From Parascedosporium putredinis (lineage: Eukaryota; Ascomycota; Sordariomycetes; Microascales; Microascaceae), in the NCBI GenBank assembly GCA_949357655.1, contig CASHTG010000012.1, forward strand, positions 3,658,001 through 3,722,000: a stretch of DNA of 64,000 bases, given 5' to 3'. Each line of letters starts with the position of its first letter. Within the stretch, counting starts at the first letter, position 1. Under the pieces are notes generated by a model. That model was not told the origin of the DNA, ran no database searches, and saw nothing but the letters and a program-made list of their open reading frames with translations. Of the stretch, positions 13,064 to 24,000 are shown piece by piece. The position numbers and the translations under genes are program-made.

Positions 13064-13145
13064 TCTTCCTTGGTCTAGTGGTCAGGATACCTGCTTGTCA
13101 TTGAACAAGTCGCAGGTGGCCGGGGTTCGATTCCCCGAGGGAGAG
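13064..13145 (+). tRNA. tRNA-Asp(GUC) with a ~10-nt intron
   Basis: A full cloverleaf can be drawn. The acceptor stem TCTTCCT pairs with AGGGAGA (13138-13144), with G13145 as discriminator. The D arm is GTCTAGTGGTCAGGAT. The anticodon stem CCTGC pairs with GCAGG. The T arm is CGGGG-TTCGATT-CCCCG. The anticodon is GTC at 13097-13099, followed by A37. The extra ~10 bases at 13101-13110 sit at the canonical eukaryotic intron position. A T-rich stretch just downstream (GTTCTTTTTG) would serve as RNA polymerase III terminator. Confidence 0.93.
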
Positions 13146-13313
13146 TTCTTTTTGCGCCTAAATTAGACACAACAGGTCCTGGAGACGGAATTTACGTTAT
13201 CATACTGTCTTTTTGACCCCCATTTGACGAACTAATTTTGGATGTATCATTCATGAGGATGTTTCTGCTTGACTCGATCATCTACTTTTTTTTTCATCCA
13301 CCCACCCCTTTGG

Positions 13314-14448
13314 TTAAAATGTCGTTGCGAAATTGTTCAACCTGCCACCATCAACCGTGATTAGGTTGCCATTACAATAACCACCAGCCCTCGAGGCGAG
13401 ATATAAGATGGTTCCTGCCATATCTTGCTCGTCACCCATACGGCCTAGAGGTACCATTTCCTTGGGCAAGCTGGTCTCGGAGCCGGAGGAATTACCGCCA
13501 AAGCGCTCAACGATCGGCGCCGACATTTCACTTGGAAAGACTAGATGAACACGTGAATATTAGTTTGGCAGCGATGTGGAGCTGTGTAGGCGGGCTTCCA
13601 ATCTTGGAGGACTTACGGCCGGGGCAGATGGCATTTGCTCTAGTTCGCACATAGGCTGTTAGCTTCATTCGCGTGAGAAAGGCTGCCTGTGGGTGTGAGT
13701 GGTGATACCTGATGTTCCACTGCGGCAACACAACCGAGAGCTGTTTCACGAGCAGGTTTACGGCGGCCTTGGACTGTCCATATGCATACCCTCCAGGCGA
13801 CATCTTGTTGAACGCGGCGATGGAGCTTGTGACTACAACCTGAGAGGTCTGCGTAACATTGCGTGATTCGTTTCCCTTGCCTAGCAAAGGGAGGAACGCC
13901 ATGGTGGTGTACCAGACGGCGGCCGTGTTAACCTCAAAGGTCCGGACGTAGCTGTCGATCCCATGGTTCAAATTGGCCGATGCCCACTCTTCTAGAGATG
14001 TTTCTGCGGTGGGCATAGGCACTTGAGGACCGCCGATACCCGCGTTGCAGACAAGGAGGTTTAGAAATCCCGCCGAGGAGGATACCTCGGACACGGCGGA
14101 GGCTAGGCTCTCCGGAGAGGAGACGTCGCAGACTATAGGGTGGACGGAGGGCCCTAAAGCTGCGGCCGCCTTGGCGAGGACATCGGCTCGGCGGCCGGAG
14201 ATGAAGACCTTTGCGGCACCATTCTGGGCCAGTGCCTTGGCTATCATATATCCGATCCCTAGGATATGTGCGAATCAGAGCATATATGGTTAGTGTGACA
14301 AACACTTGGGCACCGCGCGGGGAAAAGAGCGGCAACATGGGTTATTGGGTGAAGAGGGTTTGCGCAATACCGGTTCCCCTCCCGTAACCAGAGCTACGAG
14401 TCCCTTTGCGGAGAAGAGGGTTTCGCTCTTCAAAGTTGTGTCTGCCAT
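13314..14448 (-). CDS. short-chain dehydrogenase/reductase
   Basis: About 292 residues in four exons, with introns near 14259-14370, 13640-13708 and 13541-13616. Start MADTTLKSETLFSAKGLVAL. Classical SDR features are in order: the TGGGTGIG cofactor loop (split by intron 1), a GRRADVLAKAAAALG segment suggesting NADP(H), NAG in VCNAGIGGP, catalytic Ser in VVVTSSIAAF, YxxxK in YAYGQSKAAVN, and the C-terminal DGGRLNNFATTF. The first exon needs one base in the CCCC run at 14376-14379 (plus strand) for the GGGTG loop to connect to the splice site. It converges on the type III PKS with tRNA-Asp between. It is a fungal rhamnolipid/ketoreductase-type SDR by overall look; substrate unknown. Confidence 0.88.
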
Positions 14449-14932
14449 TGTAGGTGATGGGATCTTTTGGAGCTATACGGAGGATTTTGTTCTGCTACGC
14501 TTTGGAGAGACCGGAGAAACGGAGAGACGGAGAGACGGAACAAGGATAAATTTATCTACATACGTCAACAGCATTATCGTGCCCCGCCGGAGTTTATATA
14601 CAGCTGGGGGATGGTTAGCTATCGATTCGACCAATCCGTGCGATCATAGGTGACGAAGGAAACTCATGCCAGAGATCAACCCCCAGCGGTTTGTGGAGAG
14701 GGGAGGGGGTTCTGCTGGTTGGCTCGCTGTGGACGACGGAGGCAGGGAGGTTACACTTCGCAGGAGACCATAGTGTGAAATATTGGTAGACACTGTACGA
14801 CCCACAGCCATTCATGCCCCTCCAACTTTTTTTCTCGACATGGTATTCTGAAAACATTCTATACCAGACCGTCGGGCCCTTCTACCTTTGGGGAATCTGC
14901 ACAATCTCTAAAGAGCGAGGGTTAGAGAAATC
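14449..14932. promoter_or_regulatory. divergent promoter region, SDR / BUD22
   Basis: 484 bp between two divergent starts. No gene is visible. A short GAGACGGAGAGACGGA repetition lies near 14522-14538. No specific regulatory element can be named. Confidence 0.4.
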
Positions 14933-16632
14933 ATGCCGAAGAGAAAGAGAGCCGAAGATAGCCTAGACGAGAGGCTCCCTCAATTCAAGACGGACTTGTT
15001 CCGTGCTCTCAAGAGGGTCAAGGGCTTTGAACGACAAAGGCTGAGTCGACGGCTTCACGAGAAGGGCCTACCGGAAGAAAAGAAGCAGAAGTATGATTTG
15101 GAGGTAGCTGTATTAAAGGTAAGAAAACTCGAAACTGTTAATTGCCGTATTGAAGGGAGCCAATTGGTTTTCTATGTGCCTGGAAAGCAAACTGACTGAC
15201 TGGCCGCCCTGCTTAGTCGCTGGACCTCCATCAAACCGCGTTCCACTACCTCTACACCTCTTTACTCAGAATTAAGTCGATTGCTAGTCACCCAGAGCTA
15301 CCCGAAGAAGTGCGACAAGAATTTCCGAAGCCCGAGCTAGACGAGAAGGAGAAGGCGGCACTTCACCATGTCACGAGCTGTCTGTTTAACCGCCTCGAGG
15401 TGAGGCAGGTCATGGACAGGATCATTAACCAGACATGCGAAGCTTTGGATATACCACCGCCAGAGAAGAAGAAACCCAGAAAGAAAGGCGCCAAGGACAG
15501 ACCCGAGGGCGAAGACGAAGAGGGAAGCAAGAGACCACCATCTCCGGTGACCGCCCAGAGAGTGATGGCCACGATGAGGACGACAGCGATGACAATGTCG
15601 ACGGCGAAGCAGACGGAAATAAGGCTCGCAAACCTAAGTCGGCCAAGTCAAGTTTAGGGGCGGAAAAGGACGGCAAGCAGGAAAAGAAGAAGAAGAAAGG
15701 GGATCAAAAGAAAGCACAGGCCGATAAGAAGAGGCTACTTGACGATATCAGCATCTCGGGCGGCGATGAAGACGCAGAGGATGAGGTGGCCGAAGAGCGG
15801 TCATTCTCCAAATACGACAGGTTGCTTGGTGGCTCTTCCGATTCTGAAGCAGGTAGCGAATCCGACTCCGATTCTGACGGCGGCGTAGTCATACCAAAGG
15901 GCAAAACGAGGAGCATCCGCGTCCGGGATATGTCCATCTCCCTGTCCCCGGAGTCAAGCGAGGCCTCAGATGCGGATGATGAACCCGATGAGGACGTAGA
16001 GTCCGAATCTGAATTTGGCGGCTTCTCGGATTCAGAAGCTGAATCTCTCCCTCCCAAGCCAAGCAAGCCTGTCAAGCCTGCCAAATCAGAGAAACCAGAG
16101 AAACCTTCGGCCCCGCCCAAGGAAACCAAAGCCAAGACGGCAAAATCCGTCATAGGGCGTCCCACGGACTCCACGTTCCTCCCATCCCTCATGGGAGGCT
16201 ACATTTCGGGCTCGGAATCTGCGTCCGACGTGGACGTGGCCCCGCGCAAAACAGGCTTGGTCAGAAGCAGCGCCAGGCTATTTGGGAGAAGAAGTTTGGT
16301 GTCAAGGCGAAGCATCTTCAGGAGCCCGTCAGGCCACAGGGCAAGGGCAAGGGCAAGAGGGACGACGGGTGGGACCTGAGGAGGGGCGCGGTGGGCGAAG
16401 AGGACGGCGGTCACCGGAAGCCGTGGAAGAAGGGTATCGACAACCCCCTCGCAGCTATGAATAGGGAGGCGGGGCATCAGACGCAGCGGCCGAGCCCAGA
16501 CGGAAACCCGTGACGACAAAGGATGACGAAGGCCCCTTGCATCCCAGCTGGGAGGCGAGGAAGAAGGCCAAGCAACAAGCACAAAAGATTACGATCCAAC
16601 CGAGTTCGGCTAACCGAATCGTGTTTGACTAA
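14933..16632 (+). CDS. BUD22: BUD22-family small-subunit processome protein
   Basis: About 534 residues, one intron at 15119-15216. In yeast Bud22 is nucleolar and required for 18S rRNA production (family knowledge). The N-terminus is helical and basic (LKRVKGFERQRLSRRLHEKG; SLDLHQTAFHYLYTSLLRIK after the intron). A long acidic, serine-rich, lysine-patched middle follows. The diagnostic C-terminus has RKNRLGQKQRQAIWEKKFG and ends HPSWEARKKAKQQ...RIVFD, the typical BUD22 tail. Three frame breaks are needed: at GG 15546-15547, AAAA 16248-16251 and CCC 16507-16509. One base added at each restores these conserved blocks. It is convergent with the mitochondrial carrier. Confidence 0.92.
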
Positions 16633-17138
16633 AAGGACGCGCACGGCGGCAGTGGTGGCATATAGTTTCTTTCTCTTTCCACACCCTCCCCGCATATCTA
16701 TTCGTCTTCTGGCCCTTTTTGACGTATGCACCCTCTATACCCAGCTTTCCGTACATAGCTTTATAGTAAAGTAAAATTATAGGAGATTCTTGAGAGTCGA
16801 ATGAAGATGAAAAGGGGCGAGAATGAAGAAAAGAAGCAATTCCCAAAAATAAAGGAGACAAAAGGTTGGTCTTGGTATATCAGACGCGTATGTACATCCG
16901 GAATTCAAAACACACGAGATATGCACTTCTTTGACAAAGGAGACGGAAGCCGAACCAAAAGGGCCGAGGCCAAAGCAAAAAAAAAAGAAAACGAGGAAAA
17001 GAAAACGAAATAGAAAGCGCAAAAAACTCCGATTGAGGGTCCCATTTCCTTTATCTACCACAATCCACCTCCCAGCCAGCCATCTGTCCATCTCTACCCG
17101 AGCTCTTTTTGTTCTTCAACCCCGGTTTTGTTTCTCTC
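16633..17138. other. intergenic, convergent 3' ends of BUD22 and carrier
   Basis: 506 bp holding the two 3' UTRs. The middle (about 16800-17025) is strongly A/purine-rich on the plus strand, with a poly-A-like run near 16976-16992. I see no gene. Confidence 0.5.
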
Positions 17139-18477
17139 TTACGCGTCGGGTCCGTACTTCATGGTGCGGAAGAAGTCCATGACGCCGGTGAAGACGACGA
17201 GAAGAATACCACCACCGGGTCCGAGTCGGAGAACCTTGGGGATGAAGCCCTTGTAAAGAGCGCCGAAGCCCTCCTCCCTGGCGACGGTGAAGAGAGCGGG
17301 CCAGGCCCAGTTGTACTTGGGGATCTGACCGGGGACCTTGATGGTGTTCTGAATGCGGGACTTGACAACGTCCATGGGGGTGTTGAGGATGGTACCGACG
17401 GTACCACCTACGGTACCGGAGATCAAGTCGTTGGTGAGCTGGCCGGACTTGTCGCTAGCCTTGGGGAGAAGCTGCCTGACCTGGAAGATGCAGCCAAAGT
17501 AACCGGCGTTCCAGGTGATGTGCCTCCAGAGAGTAGACTCGAGACCGTTGTACATGGCGAGGAGACCCTCGTTCTGGATGGTCTTGCGGACAACATCCAT
17601 CATTCCGTTGTACTTGCCGGCGGAGGCCTTGTCTTGGAGTCGGATCTTGACAAGCTCAAAAGGCACGACGACGAAGGATTCGGTGGCACCGGCGCTGGCG
17701 CCAGTAAGGATGGAGAGGGGCTGGGTCATCTTGTCCATGGCGAAGAGGTTGCGGTAGATCTTTCCCCACTCGTCGTTGGCGGCGAACTTGGTGGCACGCT
17801 TGGGAGCCTCCATCAGGATGGGGGCGGCGATACCACGGTAGAGACGCGAGGCACTGCAGGGACCGAAGCGGTAGACTATTAGAACTTGTTTTCTCGACAG
17901 AAGGCGAGCCCCGGGACAGCAAGTCCCTAGGCATTACTAGCCCACAAGGAAAGGGAAAAGCGCGGCCTACCCCTCAGTCTTGATGATCTTCTTGAAGCAG
18001 TCGAGCATGCCGGTGTAGGCGTCGGCGCCAGCGGCGCTGGTCTGGAGCTGACTATAGATTGGGGGTAGAAGGTTAGCATCGATCTAGGTAGTGGGAGAGC
18101 CCGTCGAGGACTGCTTGCTCGGGGCGGGAAATACTCACACCCTAGTCTTGACGACATCGAGAGGGTACCTATATTCAGAAAGTGTGAGCGCGCTTTGATC
18201 CCTGGTTACCGGATGGAGGGGCATTCCCATCGCCCTTGCACGAGGCTATCGACGTACATGACCAAGATCTAGCAACAAGCCAAGGTTAGCACATCAATTG
18301 GATCGCGATCGTCATAACTAGGGTCTTTGTTCTTCGCATACCTCAGAGACACCGGCAATGGCACCTATTTGCAAAGGCTATCGTTAGTCACGAGGCTCTC
18401 CGATATCGCCAGTCGAGATTTTGCTTACCGGCGCCGAACTGATAGACGAAAGGAAGAGGCTTGTTTTCGTTGGACAT
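17139..18477 (-). CDS. ODC1: mitochondrial 2-oxodicarboxylate carrier
   Basis: About 300 residues in seven exons including very short ones, with no frame break anywhere. Start MSNENKPLPFVYQFGAG. The three mitochondrial-carrier signatures are intact: YPLDVVKTR, VPFELVKIRLQ and TPMDVVKSRIQ. The spacing fits three tandem ~100-residue repeats with six membrane helices. APILMEAPKRATKFAAN and YKGFIPKVLRLGPGGGILLV are characteristic of the oxodicarboxylate (Odc) subgroup, which exchanges 2-oxoadipate and 2-oxoglutarate across the inner membrane for lysine and glutamate metabolism. The exon chain was built from clear donor/acceptor pairs, for example gt|gtgagt then tatag|t between KTRV and QLQTSAAG. 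Odc1 versus Odc2 cannot be told apart here. Confidence 0.93.
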
Positions 18478-21017
18478 GTTTGCGGTATGTTTGAACGAAA
18501 GAGGCAGGAAAGGAAAGTGAAGTTAGAAAAGAGGAAAAGAGCAAGGGACCAAAATCGAAACAAGTGCTCGCGTGGTGGTGCAAAGGAGGGATGGGGGAAG
18601 CGGAAATGGGGTGGGTTCAATGGTGGAAGGGGGAGAAAAAAATAATCGGCTGGTCCCAAGAATTTCCGTCGCCCAAGAAAAGCCCTCGCTTGCCGGGCTG
18701 GAGTGGAGGGTATTAGGCGGGTGTGCCTTTGGAGGTGGGAGGAGCAACAGGGGTAAGACAAGCGCTAGTTTCCTTGATTCACCGCTTTCGCAGCGGGCGG
18801 CGCCAACATTGAAAATCCAATGTGCTATCAATGGAGTGCCAGCGCTGGTCAGAGTTCAATCCGAAGGGGTTCAATGTTGGAGAGGCGGGCTAAATTTGGC
18901 CTAGCCTGATAGGCCCCCTCTGCGCGGGGTTCCAGTGACTTCGACTCTCTGCAGAGGACCCCCAATTTGACGGATCAATCAAGAGAGCACATACTTTGTA
19001 CGAAGTAGGTTGGTCAATTATCAATGCTCCAATTCATCCACTATCTCTCCAGTGTTCCTCTTGTGCCATTATCGAGCCCGGCCTTGTTGCACGCTCCTAA
19101 AGACGTTTGCTACTTGTACTTGATGCATGTACAATGGAATGGATTGATCAATGCATTTTTCCGCCCCGTGCAGCTTACCAAACCCCCAAAACCCCCATCC
19201 CATTGATGAACCCCCATGGCCCCACCCTTCGTGGGAAGGTCCCCTCGAACGATGCGCAAGGCACCTTAGCTAAGGAAAAGATCTCCGAAATTCGGACCTC
19301 CTTATTGGCCTGGCCTGCCTTGGAGGAGCTGGGGAAAGTTGTCAGTCCAGTGCTATCTTTAATCGAGCACAACCTATTGGCGGGTCAACTGGACTTCGGC
19401 ATCGAGGTTATGCGGACATCGGCAGTGCTCCCGGAACAGCCAGGTAGCCGGAATGCCGAGAGGCCCTTCACGCCTTCGTGTACCACAGGTTGGTACAGCG
19501 CGACACGGTCCGAAAAACACGAGTGGCTTCTTGAATCTAGTGATACCAGCACGGTACTGGTCGCGACACCGCAACCACATAGCTACCCTCATGCACTGAC
19601 GTCACTTTGGCGAGACAGCTAAGATTGGCCATCAGCTTCAAGCCTTGACCATTGGTACGTGCAGTTTAATTGGAGTGTCTGTATGTATTGTGATAATTAT
19701 TTGACCAGTATATAAAGAGCAAATTGGACAACATCCCATCTTCCTTCCTAGCCTTGGTCGAGAGGAATATGACTATCCGGGCACCGTTAGACAGATACAG
19801 GAGACAGAGGCCACTAAACTCTGACTGGTGGTGGGTAGATTGGTGATTCTCACAGCCATGAACTTTGTGAGCTACTAGGTTCATTCATATCTTCTTCTTC
19901 GTTATCTTCTTCTTTTCCTTGATCTACGTGCATCTTCTTTCAGTTACCATTCTAGTCGAGGCAGTCTCAAACCCTTGAAGGTACCGCGACTTTTTCCTTT
20001 CGACGACGATTCTCGTGGAAAGGCAAACAGTAGGAACGAACTTGCTATATCATTCCAACCCCAAGGAAAAGCGCGAGCCATGACATCGCCAAGCACCTGC
20101 ACTGGCGAATTTAGGAGTTCGGGTAGGGCTAGTATTGGGGTCGAGACGCGCTTGATTGGTTTCTATCCGCTAAGGTTCTCATGGCGCTTCGTCAACGAGA
20201 GGCACGTTGCTGAGCGAAGAGAGACATTGACGCGGCCCTATTAATTGCTTCTTCCTATATCGCGTCTCCAAAGAATTAAAGGATTTTTAAAGTATTAAGG
20301 GACTTCCATCCTTGGCTGGACTCGACGAAAGGAGCGAACAATTAACAGGTGATGTCTAGTTAGAACACTAACTTGGAATTGTGCGCAGCGCGGGTGTGAA
20401 GTGCGCGATGCGAGGTGTGCGATGCGCGATGCCCCTCCTTTTTCCATCGTTCATTTGAAAGGAAGATTAATCGCAGGCAGCTGCATCCGAGCCCTGGTCG
20501 GGAGCCCTGGACCTGCTTGCTTGCGTGGCATGGAGCCAATAGGAGCAAAGGACGTGAGCTTGTGGCAAAGGACGTGGGGTAGAAGTGGAAAACGCTTGGG
20601 ATTCGAGCTGACCTTGAGTTCACCTTGGCGAATTTATCTCCTTATCATACGCACATTCAGAGACACTTTCGCTGTTCTTTCTTTTGCCCTTCGCTTCTTG
20701 CCAAATTTGGATTTACCATCTAATTGTCCTAGGTTTATTATACCCAACATTCTGCTTCGCCTTTCCAAATTCTTCTCGCGCGCAAACCTCGTCTCGAAAT
20801 CCCCTTTCCGCCACCACCTCGCCAGGTTCACAAATCCACAGTCCGGGTTATAATTCGCGCGCCTCTCGACGTGTCCAGTCCCTCATCCGCCAGACCCGCT
20901 CACGGTCGTCGTTCCCCGCGCTCTCACCTGCACCTTTAAACAGGCCGTGATCCTCAGAGACTCGCAGCGAGGTGCATCGAGAGTGCTGGAGAGCTCGCGT
21001 TATACCACCCTCCACAC
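18478..21017. promoter_or_regulatory. divergent intergenic region, carrier / ankyrin-RCC1-BTB gene
   Basis: 2.5 kb with no recognisable gene. Visible features are a TTCTTC-rich tract near 19890-19915 and GCGATGCG-type short repeats at about 20400-20432. It should contain the promoters of both flanking genes; no defined site can be assigned. Confidence 0.4.
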
Positions 21018-24000
21018 ATGAGTCACCTAATCTGGAAATCTTACTGGGATAATGATGTCGACAGGTTTCGCCGACTGTTGGCACCGGCAGGCTTCAATGC
21101 CCAGTCCGCAGCAAAACCCTCACGGTGAATTTCGCCCCTCTTCTGGAGGTAGTCCCGGAGGGCTCGGCACATCACCTCGTCCCAGTCCTAAACCGCGAAA
21201 AGGATCTGCCTACGGCTCAGGCGCTCCAGGGTCCAAGGGGAATCCATCTAGTGCTGCCGGAACGATCGGAAGGTCCGAAATAAATAGCCGTGACTATGCT
21301 GGCCTGACTCTACTCCTTCGCGCTGCCTCGTCGACCGCGCCGGACGCCATTTACTTTGTCGAGGCCCTATTGGACCACCCCGCGATAGACATCTACGCTC
21401 GCGACCATGAGAGTGGCTGGAACGCCCTTCATCGTGCTTTATACGTCGGAAACATATCTATCGCACGTCTTTTGCTCCAGGCCGAACAGCGCATCCTCAC
21501 CGAGACCCTCAGCGGCTCGGTCAATAGCCGAGTCGGCGAGTTGATCAAGACGAAGGATCGCGAAGGAAACAGCCCTTTCGATCTCTATAACTCTACAATC
21601 GCCACAAGAGATGCAACTCAGGGTTCCTTCGATGATACTTCGGACACCGATTCTGTTGCCAGCGGCCCCGGTGAACCGCAGTTGTTAGTCTACCCTTTCT
21701 TGAACTCGGGTCCTTGTACGGAAAATCCTTGCTAATTCTTTTGTTTTTATAATTAGTGATGATGGCGTTCCTGGGTTAGGTCATGGTGTGCATTCCATTC
21801 CTGGGGATGAACTATACACCTTCGGCAGCAACAAGAACTTTTCGTTGGGTGTGGGGGACGAGAGCGACAGACAGTTCCCCGAGAAACTCACACTCAACCG
21901 GCCAGAAGAACTTGTTGAGCTGTTCCATCGTGACACATTCACTAAGAGCGGTCAGGGTATGACTGGCCAGAATCGGGAGGAAACTTGGGCAGTATCCCTA
22001 CCCTAGTACGCGCACGCCCAATGCATATTCGAGATGTCGCGCTTTCAAAATTTCACAGCGCTGTTCTCACCACGGATGCCGTTTCGAATCTTTACGTATG
22101 CGGCGTTGGCCGAGGTGGCCGCCTTGGCCTTGGGGACGAGAACACCCGCTTCCGGTTCGTGCCCGTGCTGGGCGCCCTTGCGGGCAAACGCGTAACTCAG
22201 ATTGCCTTGGGCCAGAATCACACTCTTGCGGTTGTGGACAACGGAGAACTGTGGTCGTGGGGTTCTAATTCTGTCTCACAGCTTGGTTATACGCTACCGA
22301 CACCTGCGAAAGCGGATGAGGAGCCCGTGAGCCTGACTCCGCGTCAGGTATTCGGGCCTCTGAAGAAGGAAAATGTTGTGGGCATCGCTGCTTCTCCGGT
22401 ACACTCCGTCGCCCATACAGCTACTTCTCTCTACTGCTGGGGCCGCAATCTTGGCCAGCTCGGCCTGATGGATGCCGACTCTCGATCGCTGGAAGTTCAG
22501 ACAGCGCCCCGAAAAGTCGCCGCATCGCTAATCTCAACCCCGATCCTCATGGTATCGGCGGTTGAAAAGGCGACCACGGTTTTGCTTGCGAGCAATACCG
22601 TTTATGTCTTTACGAGTTACGGTTACAATCTGATCAAGTTCCCCGCGCCTGATATTTTCGCCAATACTCGGCTGGGCTCGGCCGCTCATTTCTCAAACGC
22701 CAACATCAATAAGATCAAGGCCATTACGTCTGGCGGCGACACCATTGCTGCCTTGAGCGGTCGTGGGGATCTGTTTCTCATGAACTTGAGCCATCAGGTT
22801 GATACCAACATGTCCGCCACCTCGACTACCAATCCTGCTAAAATAAAAAAGGGTGCCGTGTCACAGGCGCAGTGCATCTGGAGTGCGCGTAAGGACGGCG
22901 TGACCTCTGCCAGCATCGGGGAGCATGGCTCTGTAATTATATGCACCGAATCTGGCGCAGTCTGGCGACGAGTGAAACGGGCGAAGGCCAAAGATGCGAG
23001 CATGCCAGGCACGGCCGGCATCAAGAGAAAAGATTTCAAGTTCCAGAGAATTCCCGGCATCACCAACTCCGTTGCGGTCCGAAGTTCAACATTTGGCGCC
23101 TTTGCTACTGTCCGGAGAGACTGCACCTCCGTCGCAGAAAGAATCAAGATTGAGGATCAGACACTCTGGGAGAACCTGGCTAGTCTGTTCCCTCTGGCCG
23201 ACTTTGAACCAAGTGCTCCTCGCGGCAACGGTGACGTGAAATTCTGGGACAAAGAAAAGGCGCACAATAGGATTACACACATTGCCTACGACGTACTCCG
23301 CTCTCCGGATCTAGAAGCCGACCTCGAATCATGCTTGAGGTTCCTACTAATGGGTGGCGGTAGCTTCGATGCCGTCGTCTACACATCGTCTGTGCCGCAT
23401 ATCAAGATCCCGGTCCATGGCTGGGTGCTTTCTGCGCGGAGCCCCGTCCTACGTAAGGCTCTCGCTCAATTCTCTGAAGGAGGAGAAGCGGAAATACCCG
23501 AGGTTCTATCGATCGGCCGTGATAGCGACGGCAAGACATCACTCGCATTCCTCGGCTTGGATATAATTACCCTGCTTAACCTTGTGGTGTATGTGTATCG
23601 TGATGAGGTTATTCCTGTCTGGAACTACCTCCGCCAAGTCCCTCAAATGGCGTTCCGATACCGCCAGGCCCGAGTAGAGCTAATGAAATTGGCATCCCGC
23701 CTGAACATGGCTAAGCTTGAGGCTGCTGCACGCACGCAATCGAGGATAGTCAAATCTCTAGATCGAGACTTTGCAGACGCTGTCAAGGATGCGGATTTTT
23801 AGAGAGCGGCGACGTTGTCATCGATCTCAGCGGCGCCGAAGTACCGGTACACAGCCAGCTCTTGTGCCAGCGATGTCCTTTCTTCTACGGTCTCTTCCAG
23901 GGCCGCTCTCGCGGACAATGGCTGGCCGGTCGCTTGGAGCAAGACGAGGACGAGGATAACAGAGTCCGTGTAGATTTGAGTCACATGGAGCCGAGGGCCT

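Noticed and set aside
17109..17882. 257-codon plus-strand open stretch across the mitochondrial carrier
   Set aside because: It is the antisense shadow of the carrier's large 3' exon.
19107..19622. 171-codon plus-strand open stretch
   Set aside because: No recognisable sequence and no supporting context.
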